This document shows, one piece after another, positions 1 to 11,924 of a stretch of DNA of 64,000 nucleotides. Source of the stretch: Perognathus longimembris pacificus (lineage: Eukaryota; Chordata; Mammalia; Rodentia; Heteromyidae); NCBI RefSeq assembly GCF_023159225.1, contig NC_063168.1, positions 44,154,562 through 44,218,561 on the forward strand. Direction: 5' to 3'. Both the position numbers and the translations under genes were made by a program. The notes beneath the pieces are model-generated. The model was given only the letters and a program-made list of their open reading frames with translations. It searched no databases and had not been told where the DNA came from. Every line of letters starts with the position of its first letter. The stretch's first letter is position 1.

Positions 1-1198
1 CTTTCTCTGTTCCCCAAGGGAAGCATTTTAATAGTCAACTGCCAGATCTGTGAAAACATCTCATGGGTTTTTGCATTCTTGAGATGTGTATGTGCCATGG
101 ACTAGAAATAAATCCAGATAACAAAATTGGAGATAATGATTGGAAGGTGCTCAATGTGAGACTTGTCATAATCCAAGTAAAAAGAAAATGGGGAGGATTA
201 ATTAAGGATGATCGCAGGGTGTCAGCCAATGGCAGAGAGGTGAAATACTCTCCTAGTGAGTCACCTGTGAGACTTCACAGAAAAGAGGTCAGGGAGTTTA
301 AATGTTTATAAAACAGACTTTACTTACTTCATGGGCATTTCTTGGAGGGGGCAAGAAAAGCTGCCAACCTACTTTTTTGGAAAACAATCCATGATTTATT
401 GAGGGGGTAAAACAATGAAGTGTCAAGGCAGAAATGGAGTGGATGGCAGACATATTTTCTCCTGAACAGTACAGAATGGTACAATGTGTTATTTGTAAAA
501 TGTCGTGTTGTCACTCGAACAGACACCCTCACATATGAAGCAGGGTGGCATTTAGTCATGATAATTCAGCCCCTAAAAATGCAAATTGTTGAATTGCCAT
601 TTTGAAGTGTGGGTTCCAAAATAAGCACTTGTGTTATTTCCCATTGCTCTCTGATCTTTCCCTAAAGGTCAGACTTTCCTTGTATACATTGGAGGCCCAA
701 CAGAGTGATGGGCCACTATTTCCTCACAAAGACCTACCCCCACCCTGGAGACTGGTACACCCTGGCACCTCCACCCATCTTCCCTTTTCCTAATGCTCTG
801 CCTTTGGCCATATTAATTTCCTTTCCTGGATTGGTGTACTCTTAAATCCTCCTGTAGATTTTAAAGAACCCTTTCAACGTTTTTTAATTTCAATGCATTC
901 TTTGGATCATGATTTTGGTATTTTTCAGTGATGTTTATTGTAAGCCACCATTTCCCTGTCTCCTTACAATGAATATGAAATTCTTTGCTGGAAATGAGCT
1001 GTGCTTTCTAACCCCTATTTACAATAAGATTACAATCCCTGTACTGTTCTACTGAAGAGTTGAAAACCTGTTTTTCTTTCTTGCCCTAACATTTCATTGC
1101 TAAGGCTTTCCTCCAAACTCATGATTGGTAGGAAGTTATATCCTAGCAAAACAAAATTATATGACACAGTGCTCAGCCAAGATTTAATGGTGCATTAA
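1..1198. other. Non-coding stretch, no gene seen
   Basis: Only short chance reading frames, with no recognisable protein motif, splice pattern or repeat family. The sequence is A+T-rich and looks like ordinary intergenic or deep intronic DNA. Confidence 0.6.
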
Positions 1199-1699
1199 TG
1201 TTGGGGATTTAGCTTAGCCTTAAGGGTGGAAGGGCAACTAGGGCTCCCTTAGAGAAGCTGCCCTTCCCCCAGCCCTGGGGCTGTGGAAGGTAGTCCCTCC
1301 CACCTTCCAGCTTCAACTGGAAGAGAAGCAAAGCAGCCCCCCACCCCCGACCCCGCAAGCACGTGTGCAATGGCGGGATCCCAGAAACCCCATCCTTGGG
1401 GGGCTGTGGTCTCCGCCCATAAAGGAAGTCCCGTGACATCATCAGAGGGACAGCCCTTGTAGCCAACCAGCAGTCCCTCTCCTGTGCCCGCCTTTGGGGT
1501 ATATCTGTTGGCTACTCATTTGAATAAACCAGAACGCCCCTGAGGCTTTCTCCAGGACTCCCACGTGTCAGTGTTTTTTCTTAGAAGGGCATGAGGAGTC
1601 TCGTTCAGCCATGTGCACTGAGGCTTACCCATGTCCCTTACTCCACCCTGGGCGCCCGCAGGTCAGGCGCCCAGGGGAGAGGGTGAAAAGGGGAACACA
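1199..1699 (+). mobile_element. Probable solo LTR of an endogenous retrovirus
   Basis: This 501-bp block starts TGTTGGGG and ends GAACACA, the TG...CA form of an LTR. It is much more G+C-rich than its flanks. It has a TATA-like CATAAA near 1418, an AATAAA signal near 1524 and a GT/T-rich stretch about 45 bp further on, which is the usual U3-R-U5 order. The flanking 5-mers (ATTAA before, CTTAA after) differ at one base and could be a decayed target-site duplication. No gag, pol or primer-binding site follows, so a solo LTR is the simplest reading. I cannot name the family. The ends are inferred. Confidence 0.55.
1646..1676. repeat. Perfect 11-bp G+C-rich inverted repeat inside the LTR
   Basis: CCCTGGGCGCC at 1646-1656 pairs perfectly with GGCGCCCAGGG at 1666-1676 around a 9-base loop. 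It lies in the presumed U5 part of the LTR and would form a strong hairpin in RNA. Confidence 0.8.
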
Positions 1700-1704
1700 C
1701 TTAA

Positions 1705-2220
1705 GAGAGAGTAATCTTAGCATCCCCGGACCCAGGGGAGGTGAATCTAGCCCAGCACGTTAATAGGGGGATTGTGGCTGGATGGACTTGGGTTTAGTGG
1801 ATTGGAGCTGCCTCTTTCAACACTTGCAAATTCATTTGGCAAAGAATCACATGGCACAGAATTCTGTACTATTTCTCCCCATCATGGACTGAATTTTCAC
1901 AATATGCTCTCTGCTAAGGAAAAGTGAAAAAGACCATATGCTCTTAATACATTTTATGTGAATGGAGAATCTTGCTATACATATAGCAAAAATGCAAATA
2001 AACATAAATAATGTGCATGTAGGAAAATAAGAGTTGATGGAGACTTACTAAAGGTCTCTGGAGGCTGATAAATAGATTTTCAGAGTCTGTGTGGGTTTTA
2101 ATGAATATTGATACTTAATCAGCTCATATATTCTTACAAATTCTATGTTTAACAAGTTGAATTCCTACAAAGTGCCTAGCATTGAGTCAAGCATAAATGT
2201 GCTTGAACTGTAGAATTAAA
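1705..2220. other. Non-coding stretch, nothing recognised
   Basis: A+T-rich sequence with no ORF, repeat family or regulatory motif that I can support. Confidence 0.55.
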
Positions 2221-2224
2221 CTCC

Positions 2225-2400
2225 CATTATTGAACTTTATTTGTACCAGCATCAGCAAGTTCTTTGCCCCTCTTAAGTTTTAATTTTCTATTTATAAAAT
2301 GAATTTATTCCTGGTATTCACCTGATATATTTGACTTCACCACAAACTGAATTAAGTAATAATTTTAATAATGTAGATGATGTCTGTGTTAATAAAACAA
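2225..2400 (-). mobile_element. Faint MIR-like SINE relic
   Basis: The order 'caagttctttgcccctct', then 'ttctatttataaaatgaat', then 'taataattttaataatg' follows the minus-strand MIR core (loss-of-significance copy of the 'cctcatctgtaaaatggg' region). It is very diverged, so this is tentative. Confidence 0.35.
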
Positions 2401-3164
2401 TTTTTGTTATCATTGTTTTCATGATAGTGATTATTCCTCATTTGGGCATTTTTTAGGTCTATCTAAATATCAGTAACAAGTATATATTACTAAAATTAAA
2501 TCTTAAAAAGACTTAACTAGTAAGCTTTCTGCAGTGATAACAATAGTTTTAGTTTCTGTTAGATACATATAAGTTCCTCTAAATGTAAAGGATGTTGTTA
2601 CAGTTATATGGAAGTAAAGGAAGACCAACTGAATTGAGAAAAGCAAAAATTATCTAGATCTTTCTTTCACATGAGTCTACTATCATTATTTGAGTTTCTG
2701 CAGAGATTTAAAGGCCCCAAAATAAGCAAGAAAACAGTGAGAAAAAGATAAGGCTCTATGTATGCTATATGATTGGAGCCTACTTCCATGGGAAAGCTGT
2801 AAGTGGGCTACGTAGAAACAGCCTATTCTACATGAGAGGAAAGGGCTATTTTTTGCCTTTCTCTGATTGGTCCTATTAGAAACAGAGTCAAACATGAAGG
2901 GAGCTGTCACTGATGAATCAAGTCCTGGCTATTTTAAGCTGATTGTTATAGAGGTTATTGTATGGTTTCCTGGGTTGTTGCTTGAAATGGCAGTCTGACT
3001 TCCTACTGGATGATATATAGCAGGTTGGCTTCCTAGGCTAGTTAAGAGGTAATGGATGGTTTTTGAGGCATGTCACTGTAGATTGTGGATATAAGTTCTA
3101 TTTTCATATATGGTCTGTCTGCTTTCCAATTGTACATCCAATCTTAGGAATAAACTCCAATGAT

Positions 3165-3355
3165 CTGGGGAACATTCCTGTGATCTGGAGCTAGAACTCC
3201 GTATGTAATATGTGGCCGTGAGCAAATTGGTACATCTTCCTATGACTCACTTGCTCACTCAACCTGTCAAAAGAAATCAAAACCTTCATTAACTGATAGG
3301 ATTATAATAATCCAATAAGTTAAAATAGTACTTGGCACATAGTATTAGATAGAAT
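3165..3355 (-). mobile_element. MIR SINE relic
   Basis: The minus-strand MIR pattern is visible: 'gtgagcaaattggtacatc', then 'ggattataataatccaata', then 'agtacttggcacatagta' near 3333. The last motif is characteristic of MIR. This is an old tRNA-derived mammalian SINE with no function implied. Confidence 0.5.
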
Positions 3356-3359
3356 TGAT

Positions 3360-6125
3360 TCTTACTGATCAGTAGAATGTATGGGTGATGTGATTTTTAG
3401 AATTCATAAGATTCTATGTGAGAGACAATTGAAGGAATCTATCAAATGCAATAATGCAACATTTTATACCAATGAAGATTCTATTTTCATATAAGTAACA
3501 GCATTATCTCTATTACATTCTCATGAAAGAGCAAATCTATCCCCCTAAAAGCTAGCCAGATTCTCGATCCTTTACTTCTCTCCTGCCATACAAGCTTGTA
3601 GTAAATGACAGGGAGTGAAGTGTATTTCTCTACCCCCCTCTCTGGTGACTGTGACCATGAGACTTATTTTCCTTGGGCTGAAGCCTTCAATGCATTTGCA
3701 CAACAGAGTCTTATCTCTATGCTTCTGTGATTGTCATGAGACATGCACATTCTAGAAAGCTCCTGTCTCTTTAGTCTGAGCCCCAGATAGAGTTATATGA
3801 AGTGGATCTAAACCTAACCAAGGCTTAAGCCAAGCTCAGAGTACCCTGAAGCAGAACAGCTCTGTTGATGCTGTTAGAAATGCAGATGTGTATTGTTATA
3901 AGCCAATAGGTTGAGGGAATTGTTGATAGGCACCACTATGCAATGATAAAAGACAGACAGAGAAGAAATAACAGGATGTCTTTCATCCACAAGTTTATCC
4001 TCACTGGATCAAAAGAGCTGTTGATCTTTTTAATGCCAAAAGAGTCTTGGGAAGCTGAAAAAAGGAATGATGATGTTTTGATAAGGCAGCAGTGATGAGG
4101 AAGGTAGAGCTCATAAGGCTGTTACTTGAGACTTGGAGAGAATTCAGGTGTTAAGGACCGCTTAGTTTTCAGACAGAGTAGCACTGAAAGCAATTGAGCA
4201 TACACAGAGAGAGTGACTGGAATGTTTGCTTCATATCATTGTTTTGAATGGGATAAGTAAAAGAATTAATTTGTCTCTCCATAGCCTATATTTCCCAATA
4301 GCACAGAGTAACCTGTACATAGAAATAAAATTAATTAAAGCCAATAATAACCTATCAGAAAAACCTTATTTCCATTTCATGGAAAAAAATGTCAGCCAGT
4401 GGAAGTGTGCTGATGACTAGCATTGCCTGTGTATGATTACACAAGCAAGGTCTTTAGAAATACTGTATATATTTGATTTCCTCTTGCTGTTTGGGTATCA
4501 GATGGAATTTACTTCCAGGCAACTGCTGATGATTTTGTTTGGAATATCAGCCTTTGCAGTGAATTCTGTCAGCATGGTGCAGCAAACCCTTCTATGTTTC
4601 TGCAGATGATATGTAGGTAAAGCTTTGAAACATCAGACTATAAACAGAGAGAAATACTACATTCTTAGTGATGCGAAACCTCTACCACAGGCTCTGAATC
4701 AGGCAAGCCATATAATATTATTTATAATTACATTTATTTACCAGAAAGATCTGAATTTTAGAAGTTGTCATATTTACTTATTGATTAGGGACCTGACTGA
4801 CCTCCCACCAGTCCTAATTCAAGATGTTTCTCTTAAGCTTCATTTTTTTTTTTTTGTCAAAGCAATAAGTTTAGAAGATTCCCTGTCAGAGCAAGGTGTG
4901 GCTTAAATTAAAATTTACTTTATGCTAATTACTCCTCTACTTGCTGAGACAAAGAATTATTAATGACTGTGAGATCATGATAAATACCATCAGGATGAGT
5001 CATAATTAAAGTGAGACAAATTCATTTGTTAGAAACAAATCAAATGCATTTTGTAATAATGCAAAAGGAAGAAAGACTGATGCCAAAAAATGCACCAAAA
5101 AGCCTCTGTCCATATTAACTAATACCTCTTCTTTAATTTTGTCATTTTTTTCACTTTTTATGCTTTTTAGAAAGGAATTTGTTAATAATGGTCCCAATGA
5201 GTAGTAACAAAGAGTGTCTCCATGTGGGGCTAGTTAAGCTTTAGCACGAATTACTGCTCAGATGGCAGGAGTGGTACCACAGATAACTGTGAAGACATTT
5301 GGAACTGGATCTTCTTAGGTGAAACAATGGGGTAGAATAGATCTTCTAAACATATTTTCAATGCCTTCAGGAAACATGTTACCTGAATACAATCTGAAAG
5401 TATTATTTTCCTTTTTCATGACTTTTTCATCAAACAATGGTAAAAAGTAAATTCAATTTGTGTCTTACACTTGGCTATTTTAAGCAAAGTCATCTATACT
5501 ATGGAAATAATCTCTCCTGATGTGGTGTCTCAGACTGCTATGGAAACTTGAGTTGCAGGCTAACCTCATGATGGGAGTATGGCCACAGCTGACCCTTGAT
5601 GGATATGAATGAGAAAATTCTTTGGTGGTAAGCCACTGGAATTTGGGAGAAATATTATTGCATAAATACAGTTTAATCTACAAAAAAGACCCGATAATTT
5701 GAAGAACCCAGACTGTCAAGAACAAAAGGAAGCTAGAAGTCACCTAAAATTTCCCTATTCAGAAAGGACCAACTTAACTTCTGATGACATTTCTTTATGT
5801 ACTCATATATGAGAAAGTAGTACATGCCTGGATGAAAATAATAAAGAATATAAGTATTCTTTACAAAACTTTTACTTTATAACATATTGAGTTTAGCTTT
5901 TTTAACTTAAAGAAAAGTAATAAGACAAATTAAAGGTATTTCTCACTTTCAGATAAAGGCTAATTCATTGCAAGAACCATTCATATTTTAATAACACTTC
6001 TATTACTAAAGGATTATTTCGAGGATTTGTGGTGAGTACTCTTCCTAAATACATACATTAATACATATATTAATTCAAGTCTGTGTCACAGTCCTATCCT
6101 TTGAAAAATGCACAAATTAATGTCC
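3360..6125. other. Non-coding stretch, no gene seen
   Basis: About 2.8 kb of A+T-rich sequence. Reading frames are short and interrupted, and no family motif, CpG island or clear repeat was recognised. Confidence 0.55.
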
Positions 6126-6129
6126 TGAT

Positions 6130-6985
6130 ATTTAGAAGCATAAAACATTCCAAATAGCTAAAGCAATCATAAGTAAATAGAGAAAGGAAAGCTACAGGTG
6201 TTACAGTTGTACTACAGAGCCATAGGAACAATAACAGCACAATATTGGTACAAAAACAGACCTACCAATTAATGGAATATAATTAAGATTCACAAGTAAC
6301 CTATGCAGATATAACCTAATTCCTGACAAAATGTTCAAAATCATAAATTTCAGAAAAATCAGTCTCTTCAACAAATGGTGCTGGATAAACTGAATATCAT
6401 TTGTGGACCAAAACTAAATGCCTATCTTACACCCTATAAAAGTAACGTGTGCCTATAAATCTACAAGTAAACACATTGGTTGGTAAAAGGCAAAAAGAAA
6501 AAACACATTTGGACATGATAAATTATTCAGGACTATAGATACTCATACAGAGAAACCAAAGGAGCATATTCTTAGGAGAAGATCACAAATGCTCAATAGC
6601 TATGTTCATATGATCATATAAAAATGACATTTATCAAAATGAAGACCAAGAAATTGAAACAAGAAATTTTTGTTTGTTTTTTTCTCCTTTGTTGCTGTTT
6701 CACTTTCTGTACCCTTTGTCTTGTTTGTAAATTTATCTGTTTGGGGGAGTGTAGAGGGGATCACAGAAATGATGGGACAAAGGATGAACAAATGCAGCCA
6801 TGATACTCACTAGACAGTATGTTGAAAATGAACTATACAACTTGTGGCGAGGGATGAAAGGGAAAAACTGGGAGAAAGTAAGAAAGCGGTGCCACTGTTC
6901 AAAAGAAATGTACTCATTACCTGATTTATGTAACTGTAGCCCTTCTGTAAATCACCTTTATAATAAAAAAAGAAAAGTGAAGGAA
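6130..6985 (+). mobile_element. 5'-truncated LINE-1, rearranged, with 3'UTR
   Basis: 6215-6480 reads as decayed L1 ORF2 C-terminal DNA (the 'cagacctaccaattaatgga' and 'caacaaatggtgctggataa' motifs). 6560-6985 is L1 3'UTR: the 'caatagctatgttcatatga' block, the purine-rich block, and the terminal 'cctgatttatgtaactgta' with an AATAAA-like end. Sequence between the two is missing, so the copy carries an internal deletion. It belongs to the same 3'-end type as the pieces at 10005, 15803 and 57560. Confidence 0.75.
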
Positions 6986-7064
6986 GGGATGGGGTTGGGG
7001 GGGAGGAGAATATTAAAAGAGGTACTGTATTCATAAACTTCTCTGTTGAATATTCTACAAGTAC

Positions 7065-7175
7065 TTAAAAAGGGGAAGAGGTAACAAACAGTACTAGAAA
7101 GATACCCAAGGCCTAACATATAAAACTGTAACTTCTCTGTACATCACTTTGACAATAAATAGAAAAAAATATTTA
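7065..7175 (+). mobile_element. LINE-1 3'-end fragment
   Basis: A short copy of the second L1 3'-end type found in L1-A and L1-C: 'gaggtaacaaacagtact', then 'ggcctaacatataaaactg', then 'ttgacaataaa' and an A-rich tail. It lies directly downstream of another L1 tail. Confidence 0.7.
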
Positions 7176-7199
7176 AAAAATAAAATAAAAATATCAAAA

Positions 7200-8632
7200 T
7201 AAATAAATAAAACTTCAAAATGGATCAGAAATTAACCTAAAACTTTGAAAGACTACAATAAAGCATAAGAAAAATAGTTGAAGATAGAGACACAAGTAAC
7301 AACTTTCTGAATGAGACTTCAAAAGCTCAGGAAATAAGAGAATTGACTTTTGGGTTTGAGTCAATTTAAAAAGCATCTTACAACAAAGTAAACAAAGCAG
7401 AATGAGGAGGCAGCCTACATAATGAGACAAAAATTGTATTCAGCTATTCATTAGACAAATGAGTAACACTGAGAATATATAAAGTACTTAAAATTAAATA
7501 ATAATAATGTCATTATTAAATGAGTGAGCTGAACAGACAGACCTCAAAAAAGGAAGTACAAATGACAAATAGCTACATAAAATAATGTTAAATATCTTCA
7601 GCTATAAAGACAATGCAAATTAAATTGATGCTTCGATTCCATCTTACCCCATACGAAGTGGCTCTCATCATGAAAAAAGAAATCAACAAATGCTGGTGAG
7701 GACACAGAGAACAAGGAACCGTTTGCGCACTTTCGATGAGAATGCAAACTACTGCAGCTATTGAAACTTAGAATGCAGATTCCTCAAACCTGAAGTAGAA
7801 ACTACTACATGAGCCTTCTATGCCTCTCCTGAGCACTTACCTGAAGGAATGAACACACCGGAGTCAACACACAGAAGACACACCTGCATACACATGTTCA
7901 GGGCAACACTATTCACCAGAGCCAAGCAATGGTATCAGTCTAAGTGCCTATGAAGTGATGAATAGGGTAAAGAAAAATTGACATGGGGGCTGGGGATACA
8001 GCCTAGTGGCAAGAGTGCCTGCCTCGGATACACGAGGCCCTAGGTTCGATTCCCCAGCACCACATATACAGAAAACGGCCAGAAGCGGCGCTGTGGCTCA
8101 AGTGGCAGAGTGCTAGCCTTGAGCGGGAAGAAGCCAGGGACAGTGCTCAGGCCCTGAGTCCAAGGCCCAGGACTGGCCAAAAAAAAAAAAAAAAAAAGAA
8201 AAATTGACATGGATGTATAACACAGTATTATCCAGCCATATAAAAGAATAAGGTATCATTTATAGACAAATGGAAATAAGCCATACTCAGAAAAATACTG
8301 TGTGTTTTTTTATCCTCATACAAAGAACCTAAACCTAAAAATATGGCATGAATATACAAGAGAGACTATTTGCAGGGTGAGGGGAAACCAGTGTGGGGAG
8401 AAAAATGGAAGAAAACGGTAATGAAGGGGAGTGAATATGATCATTGTTCATTATACATGAATGAAAATGGACTAATGAAACCCATTAAAATGGTAAAGTA
8501 AAAAGTAAAGGAAGATAAGAAAGAGAAATAAAGGGGGAGGTCAGTCAAAACACAGTATATGTTGTGTGGAAATATAATAAATCCCATTGTACAATTAATA
8601 TATATTAATAAAATATATTACAAATTGAAATG
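7200..8632 (+). mobile_element. Old LINE-1 (ORF2 C-terminus and 3'UTR), split by a SINE
   Basis: A strongly diverged L1. Around 7620-7720 it keeps the 'aaatgcaaatt...cgattccatcttacccca' and 'caaatgctggtgaggacac' motifs of the ORF2 C-terminus; near 8225 it resumes with 'cagtattatccagccata'. It ends near 8632 with 'cattgtacaattaatatat' and ATTAATAAAAT, an old L1 3' end unlike that of the younger copies nearby. An IDL-Geo SINE interrupts it, so the L1 is older than that SINE. Confidence 0.65.
7987..8196 (+). mobile_element. IDL-Geo dimeric SINE, copy 1
   Basis: Full-length copy. The left ID-like monomer has a pol III A box (TAGCCTAGTGG form, here with one transition before it) and a perfect B box GGTTCGATTCC. 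The right monomer begins CGGCCAGAAGCGG and ends GACTGGCC before an A-tail. A perfect 16-bp target-site duplication, agaaaaattgacatgg, flanks it at 7971-7986 and 8197-8212. It has the GAGCGGGAAGAAGCC variant and so belongs to the younger group. Confidence 0.95.
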
Positions 8633-9645
8633 AATGATCCTGTTTCTCTGAGACTCTGTAGAATTATTTATCTGGAATCTTGTGTGCTAATTTGCATAAT
8701 TCTTTTTAGTTCCTGGTGAATTCTTTACCCAGGCATCTTTGTTTCCTTTAATTCACGTGGTCATGATTATTGTTTTTTCTTTCCACACAGGAGATGGAAT
8801 TTCATTTTCTGAGTCTTATTCACCTTTGTGTGCCTTGCACTGCTTGCTAAACTATGAGGTGGAGGGATGGGAGGTGTAGGAGATAGATGCCTGAGTCCAC
8901 CACTCTTCTAAAAGCAGATGTTCTTGCTATGCTCACGGTTGGCTGCAATTTAAAATTACAGCCTTATACACCTCTTGTCCCCACAGTCTTTAAACATATT
9001 GTCTAGGAAAATGATATCCCAGGGCACTCTGAAGGCAGACAATACTAGCAGTCAATGGATTTTACCTTCTTTTGGTCTAACTTTGCAGTGCATTGCTTAT
9101 TGACTTTATATTTTGTGGTTTAGACTTGTGACATTTTTGTTTGCTTTATTGATAACAGAAGGGTTTAGCCCTTGGGTTCTGATATTTCAGTTATCTTCAG
9201 TGCATACTTCAAAAGCAAGAGAATAAAGTGTCTTTCATCTGGCATGTGAAGAGAGCATTTTTAATTTCCTTTGAATATTACTATACAATTCCTCCCCTTA
9301 ATAATCTAAAAACATACCAAGTTTCTGACAAAGATTGTATACAGTTTTTTAAAAACATGAAAAAATGATGACAAGAAGACCAAATGAAATACTTGGCTGT
9401 ATCTTCCACTACATCATAAGACCTGTAAAAATTCAACTAACAGTCAATGGTAATTAACAAAGTCAAGCAAATGTTGATTCAGGAGATATTCACCATTCTA
9501 CTTCTCCAGATTAACAGTGGGCACCAGAGAGAAGAATATGTTGTATCCATATTAAGGACAACTAAAAAGCCAGGTGTAGTATTAACGTTTGAAATAATAA
9601 TGATGTCTTAAAATATATCTACTTGTCCTTTGAAAATGTAAAATT
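8633..9645. other. Non-coding stretch, no gene seen
   Basis: A+T-rich sequence with no supported ORF or repeat family. Confidence 0.5.
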
Positions 9646-9650
9646 TGCTT

Positions 9651-9715
9651 TGATGTAAACATCAAACATGGATGATGTAAACACCATGGATGATGTAAAC
9701 ATTTAACATGGATTT
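9651..9715. repeat. Short imperfect tandem repeat (about three units)
   Basis: The motif GATGTAAACA followed by 'ccatggat' or a variant occurs three times in 65 bp, which is a small local duplication tract. Confidence 0.75.
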
Positions 9716-10004
9716 TTTTCCTGACCACCTTATTTACATTGTATGCAGTAGGTGTTTGCATTCCAGTGCACATGTGCATAGATGCAGGGAAATGAAGGAT
9801 TAAACATCACTAAATATTTTATTTAGATGATCTCAATTTTTACCTTTCTTCTGTTCAATCACAGTCATGTTTGATATTTAAGTTGTTTGGGTCAGACAAT
9901 TAATGTAATATCAAATCTGAAAAGCTATGTTAAGTGAAGAAGTGCACTCAAACTAAATGGGAGGATTCAGTAATGAAATTTTATGTTAAAAAAGTAATAT
10001 TGTC

Positions 10005-10090
10005 CGAAAATAAATATACTCTTTGCCTGACTTATGTGACTGTAACCCTCTGTATATCACATATATAATAACAATAAAAATAATTGTAAA
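10005..10090 (+). mobile_element. LINE-1 3'-terminal fragment
   Basis: 'ctttgcctgacttatgtga', 'ctgtaaccctctgtatatca' and an A-rich AATAAAAATAA tail match the 3' terminus of the L1s at 6985 and 57600. This is a severely 5'-truncated insertion. Confidence 0.7.
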
Positions 10091-11196
10091 AATGTTGGAC
10101 AGTTAAACAAAAAAAAAAGCAAGAAGGGGAAAATATCCCCAGAAATTAAGAACATAAAAGTCAAGATAATCTGTTTTTTACCCACTGGGTAAACATCAAG
10201 TCGACCCAAAGGGACATTTTGGCAGCTATAGTAATAATTGGAGCAATGCATACATTTCTTTCTTCTTTTGATAAACACTGAAAGATGATGTTCAACAAAC
10301 CTAAATGTATCAGGTTACCGGGAGCCTGTAATGCTGTTAACAATTTGGAATTTGTCCTAAGAGTAATGGAAAGTCTGAGGTTTACTGAACAAAGTCTCTC
10401 TCTTTCCTTTAGAGCCAGTATGTACAAGTGGCTATGAAGGAAAAATGAACATTGGGGGAATACTTGTTACATACTACAAGTGTGACTTGAGAAAAGCGAT
10501 TGAAAGTGTTGATAACAGAAAATAAGGAAAAGAAGTAAGGTCAGAGAGGAACACAGAAACAACCTTACTCCTCCTCATTTGGTTTTATGCATTGGATGGA
10601 AGTTTTAGCTTAATAAGAATTCTGAAAACTTTCCAAATTGGATCTTTCAGACACAGTGTCTGCCATCTGGGGCATTTCTTCAGAAACATCTGGCTAGTGC
10701 TTAAATCTCATGGTTCTCATGTAAATGTCTAGCATCACATTTACACAAACTTGGAGGAAAATTGTGATCAATTACAAAAGAGAATAAAATTAACAACTCC
10801 CAGAAATCTTTAGGGTTATATATTTATTTAATTATAAATCTCATAATTTTCACAATATTCTAGAGAGAGTGACTATATCAATACTCATATCCAACCGTGT
10901 ACTTAAAGAACATTTTCCTTGAAATACTATTATAATTTTTAATTTTTAATTTAAAACTTAAGCCATATACTTCTTCCTCTTCTCTTCCTCCACCTCTCTC
11001 TGTTTGCACTATTAGAATTTGAACACATGGACTCATACCACCATACGCAGCTTCTTCCATATAAATAGAATGACATTCAGGTGCTATGATACCTAGCAAT
11101 GGGTTGAGAAGGTGTCTCATGAACTTTTCTGCCTTGCCTGGCCTGGAGTCATGGTCTCCCATTTGCATTCTCTCAAATAGCTAAGTCTTTTGTATG
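10091..11196. other. Non-coding stretch, no gene seen
   Basis: No protein motif or repeat that I can name. Short overlapping minus-strand frames at 10057-10427 and 10878-11168 are A+T-rich chance ORFs. Confidence 0.5.
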
Positions 11197-11201
11197 TGTG
11201 G

Positions 11202-11837
11202 TTTCCTCTTTCTTCTTTCTTCTCTTTCTTCTTCTCTTTCTCCTTCTCCTTCCTCTTCTTCTTCCTTCTCCTCCTCCTCTTCCTCTTTCTCCTCCTCTGC
11301 CTCCCCCTCCCCCTGCCCCTCCCCCTCCTCCTCCTCTCCTCCTCCTCTTCCTCTTCCTCTTCTTCTTCTTCTTCTTCTTCTTCTTCTTCTTCTTCTTCTT
11401 CTTCTTCTTCTTCTTCTTCTTCTTCTTCTTCTCCTTCTCCTTCTCCTTCTTTTTCTTCTCCTCCTCCTCCTCCCTTCTCCCTTCTCCCTTCTTCTTCTCC
11501 CTCCTCCTCCTCCTCCTCCTCCTTCTTCTCCTCCTTCTTCTCCTTCTTCTTCTTCTCCTTCTTCTTCTTCTTCTTCTTCTTCTTCTTCTTCTTCTTCTTC
11601 TTCTTCTTCTTCTTCTTCTTCTTCCTCCTCCTCCCTCCTCCTCCTCCCTCCTCCTCCTCCCTCCTCCTCCTCCCTCCTCCTCCTTCTCCTCTTCCTCTTC
11701 TTCCTCCTCCTCCCCCTCCTCTTCCTCCTCCTCCTCCCCCTCCTCCTCCTCCTCCTCCTCCTCCTCCTCCTCCTCCTCCTCCTCCTCCTCCTCCTCCTCC
11801 TCCTCCTCCTCTCCTCCTCCTCCTCCTTCTTCTTCTT
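11202..11837. repeat. 636-bp pyrimidine tract, (TTC)n/(TCC)n microsatellite complex
   Basis: Pure C and T on the plus strand apart from single G bases at 11299 and 11315, so 11316-11837 is 522 uninterrupted pyrimidines. It contains long TTC runs (about 11360-11433 and 11560-11624) and TCC runs (about 11735-11815). Such GAA.TTC and GGA.TCC mirror-repeat tracts are known to form triplex (H-) DNA. Long open frames on both strands (poly-Ser/Leu/Pro/Phe or poly-Glu/Arg/Gly/Lys) are a trivial result of the composition. On the minus strand the tract is the continuation of the tail of the adjacent ID SINE. Confidence 0.97.
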
Positions 11838-11850
11838 GTCTTTATTTTTT

Positions 11851-11922
11851 GGACTGGGTATTGAACCAAGGACATTGCACTTGCTAGGCAAGCAATTTGT
11901 CACAGAGCTACATCCCAGCCCT
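11851..11922 (-). mobile_element. ID-type SINE (tRNA-Ala-derived), minus strand
   Basis: Read on the minus strand it starts with GGGCTGGGATGTAGCTC (A-box region) and contains GGTTCAATACC as B box, ending CCAGTCC and then an A-rich stretch. This is the monomeric ID form, without the Geo right monomer. Its 3' tail leads straight into the giant purine (minus-strand) tract. Confidence 0.8.
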
Positions 11923-11924
11923 TC

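Noticed and set aside
1199..1699. CpG-island promoter of a cellular gene
   Set aside because: The TG...CA ends, AATAAA and the lack of a downstream exon fit an LTR better. The region has few CpG dinucleotides for an island.
7987..8196. A functional tRNA-Ala gene (perfect A and B boxes)
   Set aside because: The tRNA-like part is the left monomer of a dimeric SINE with A-tail and target-site duplications, repeated nine times. It lacks the pairing of a tRNA acceptor stem.
9651..9715. CRISPR-like repeat-spacer array
   Set aside because: Only about three imperfect units without spacers, in a mammalian genome; it is a simple tandem repeat.
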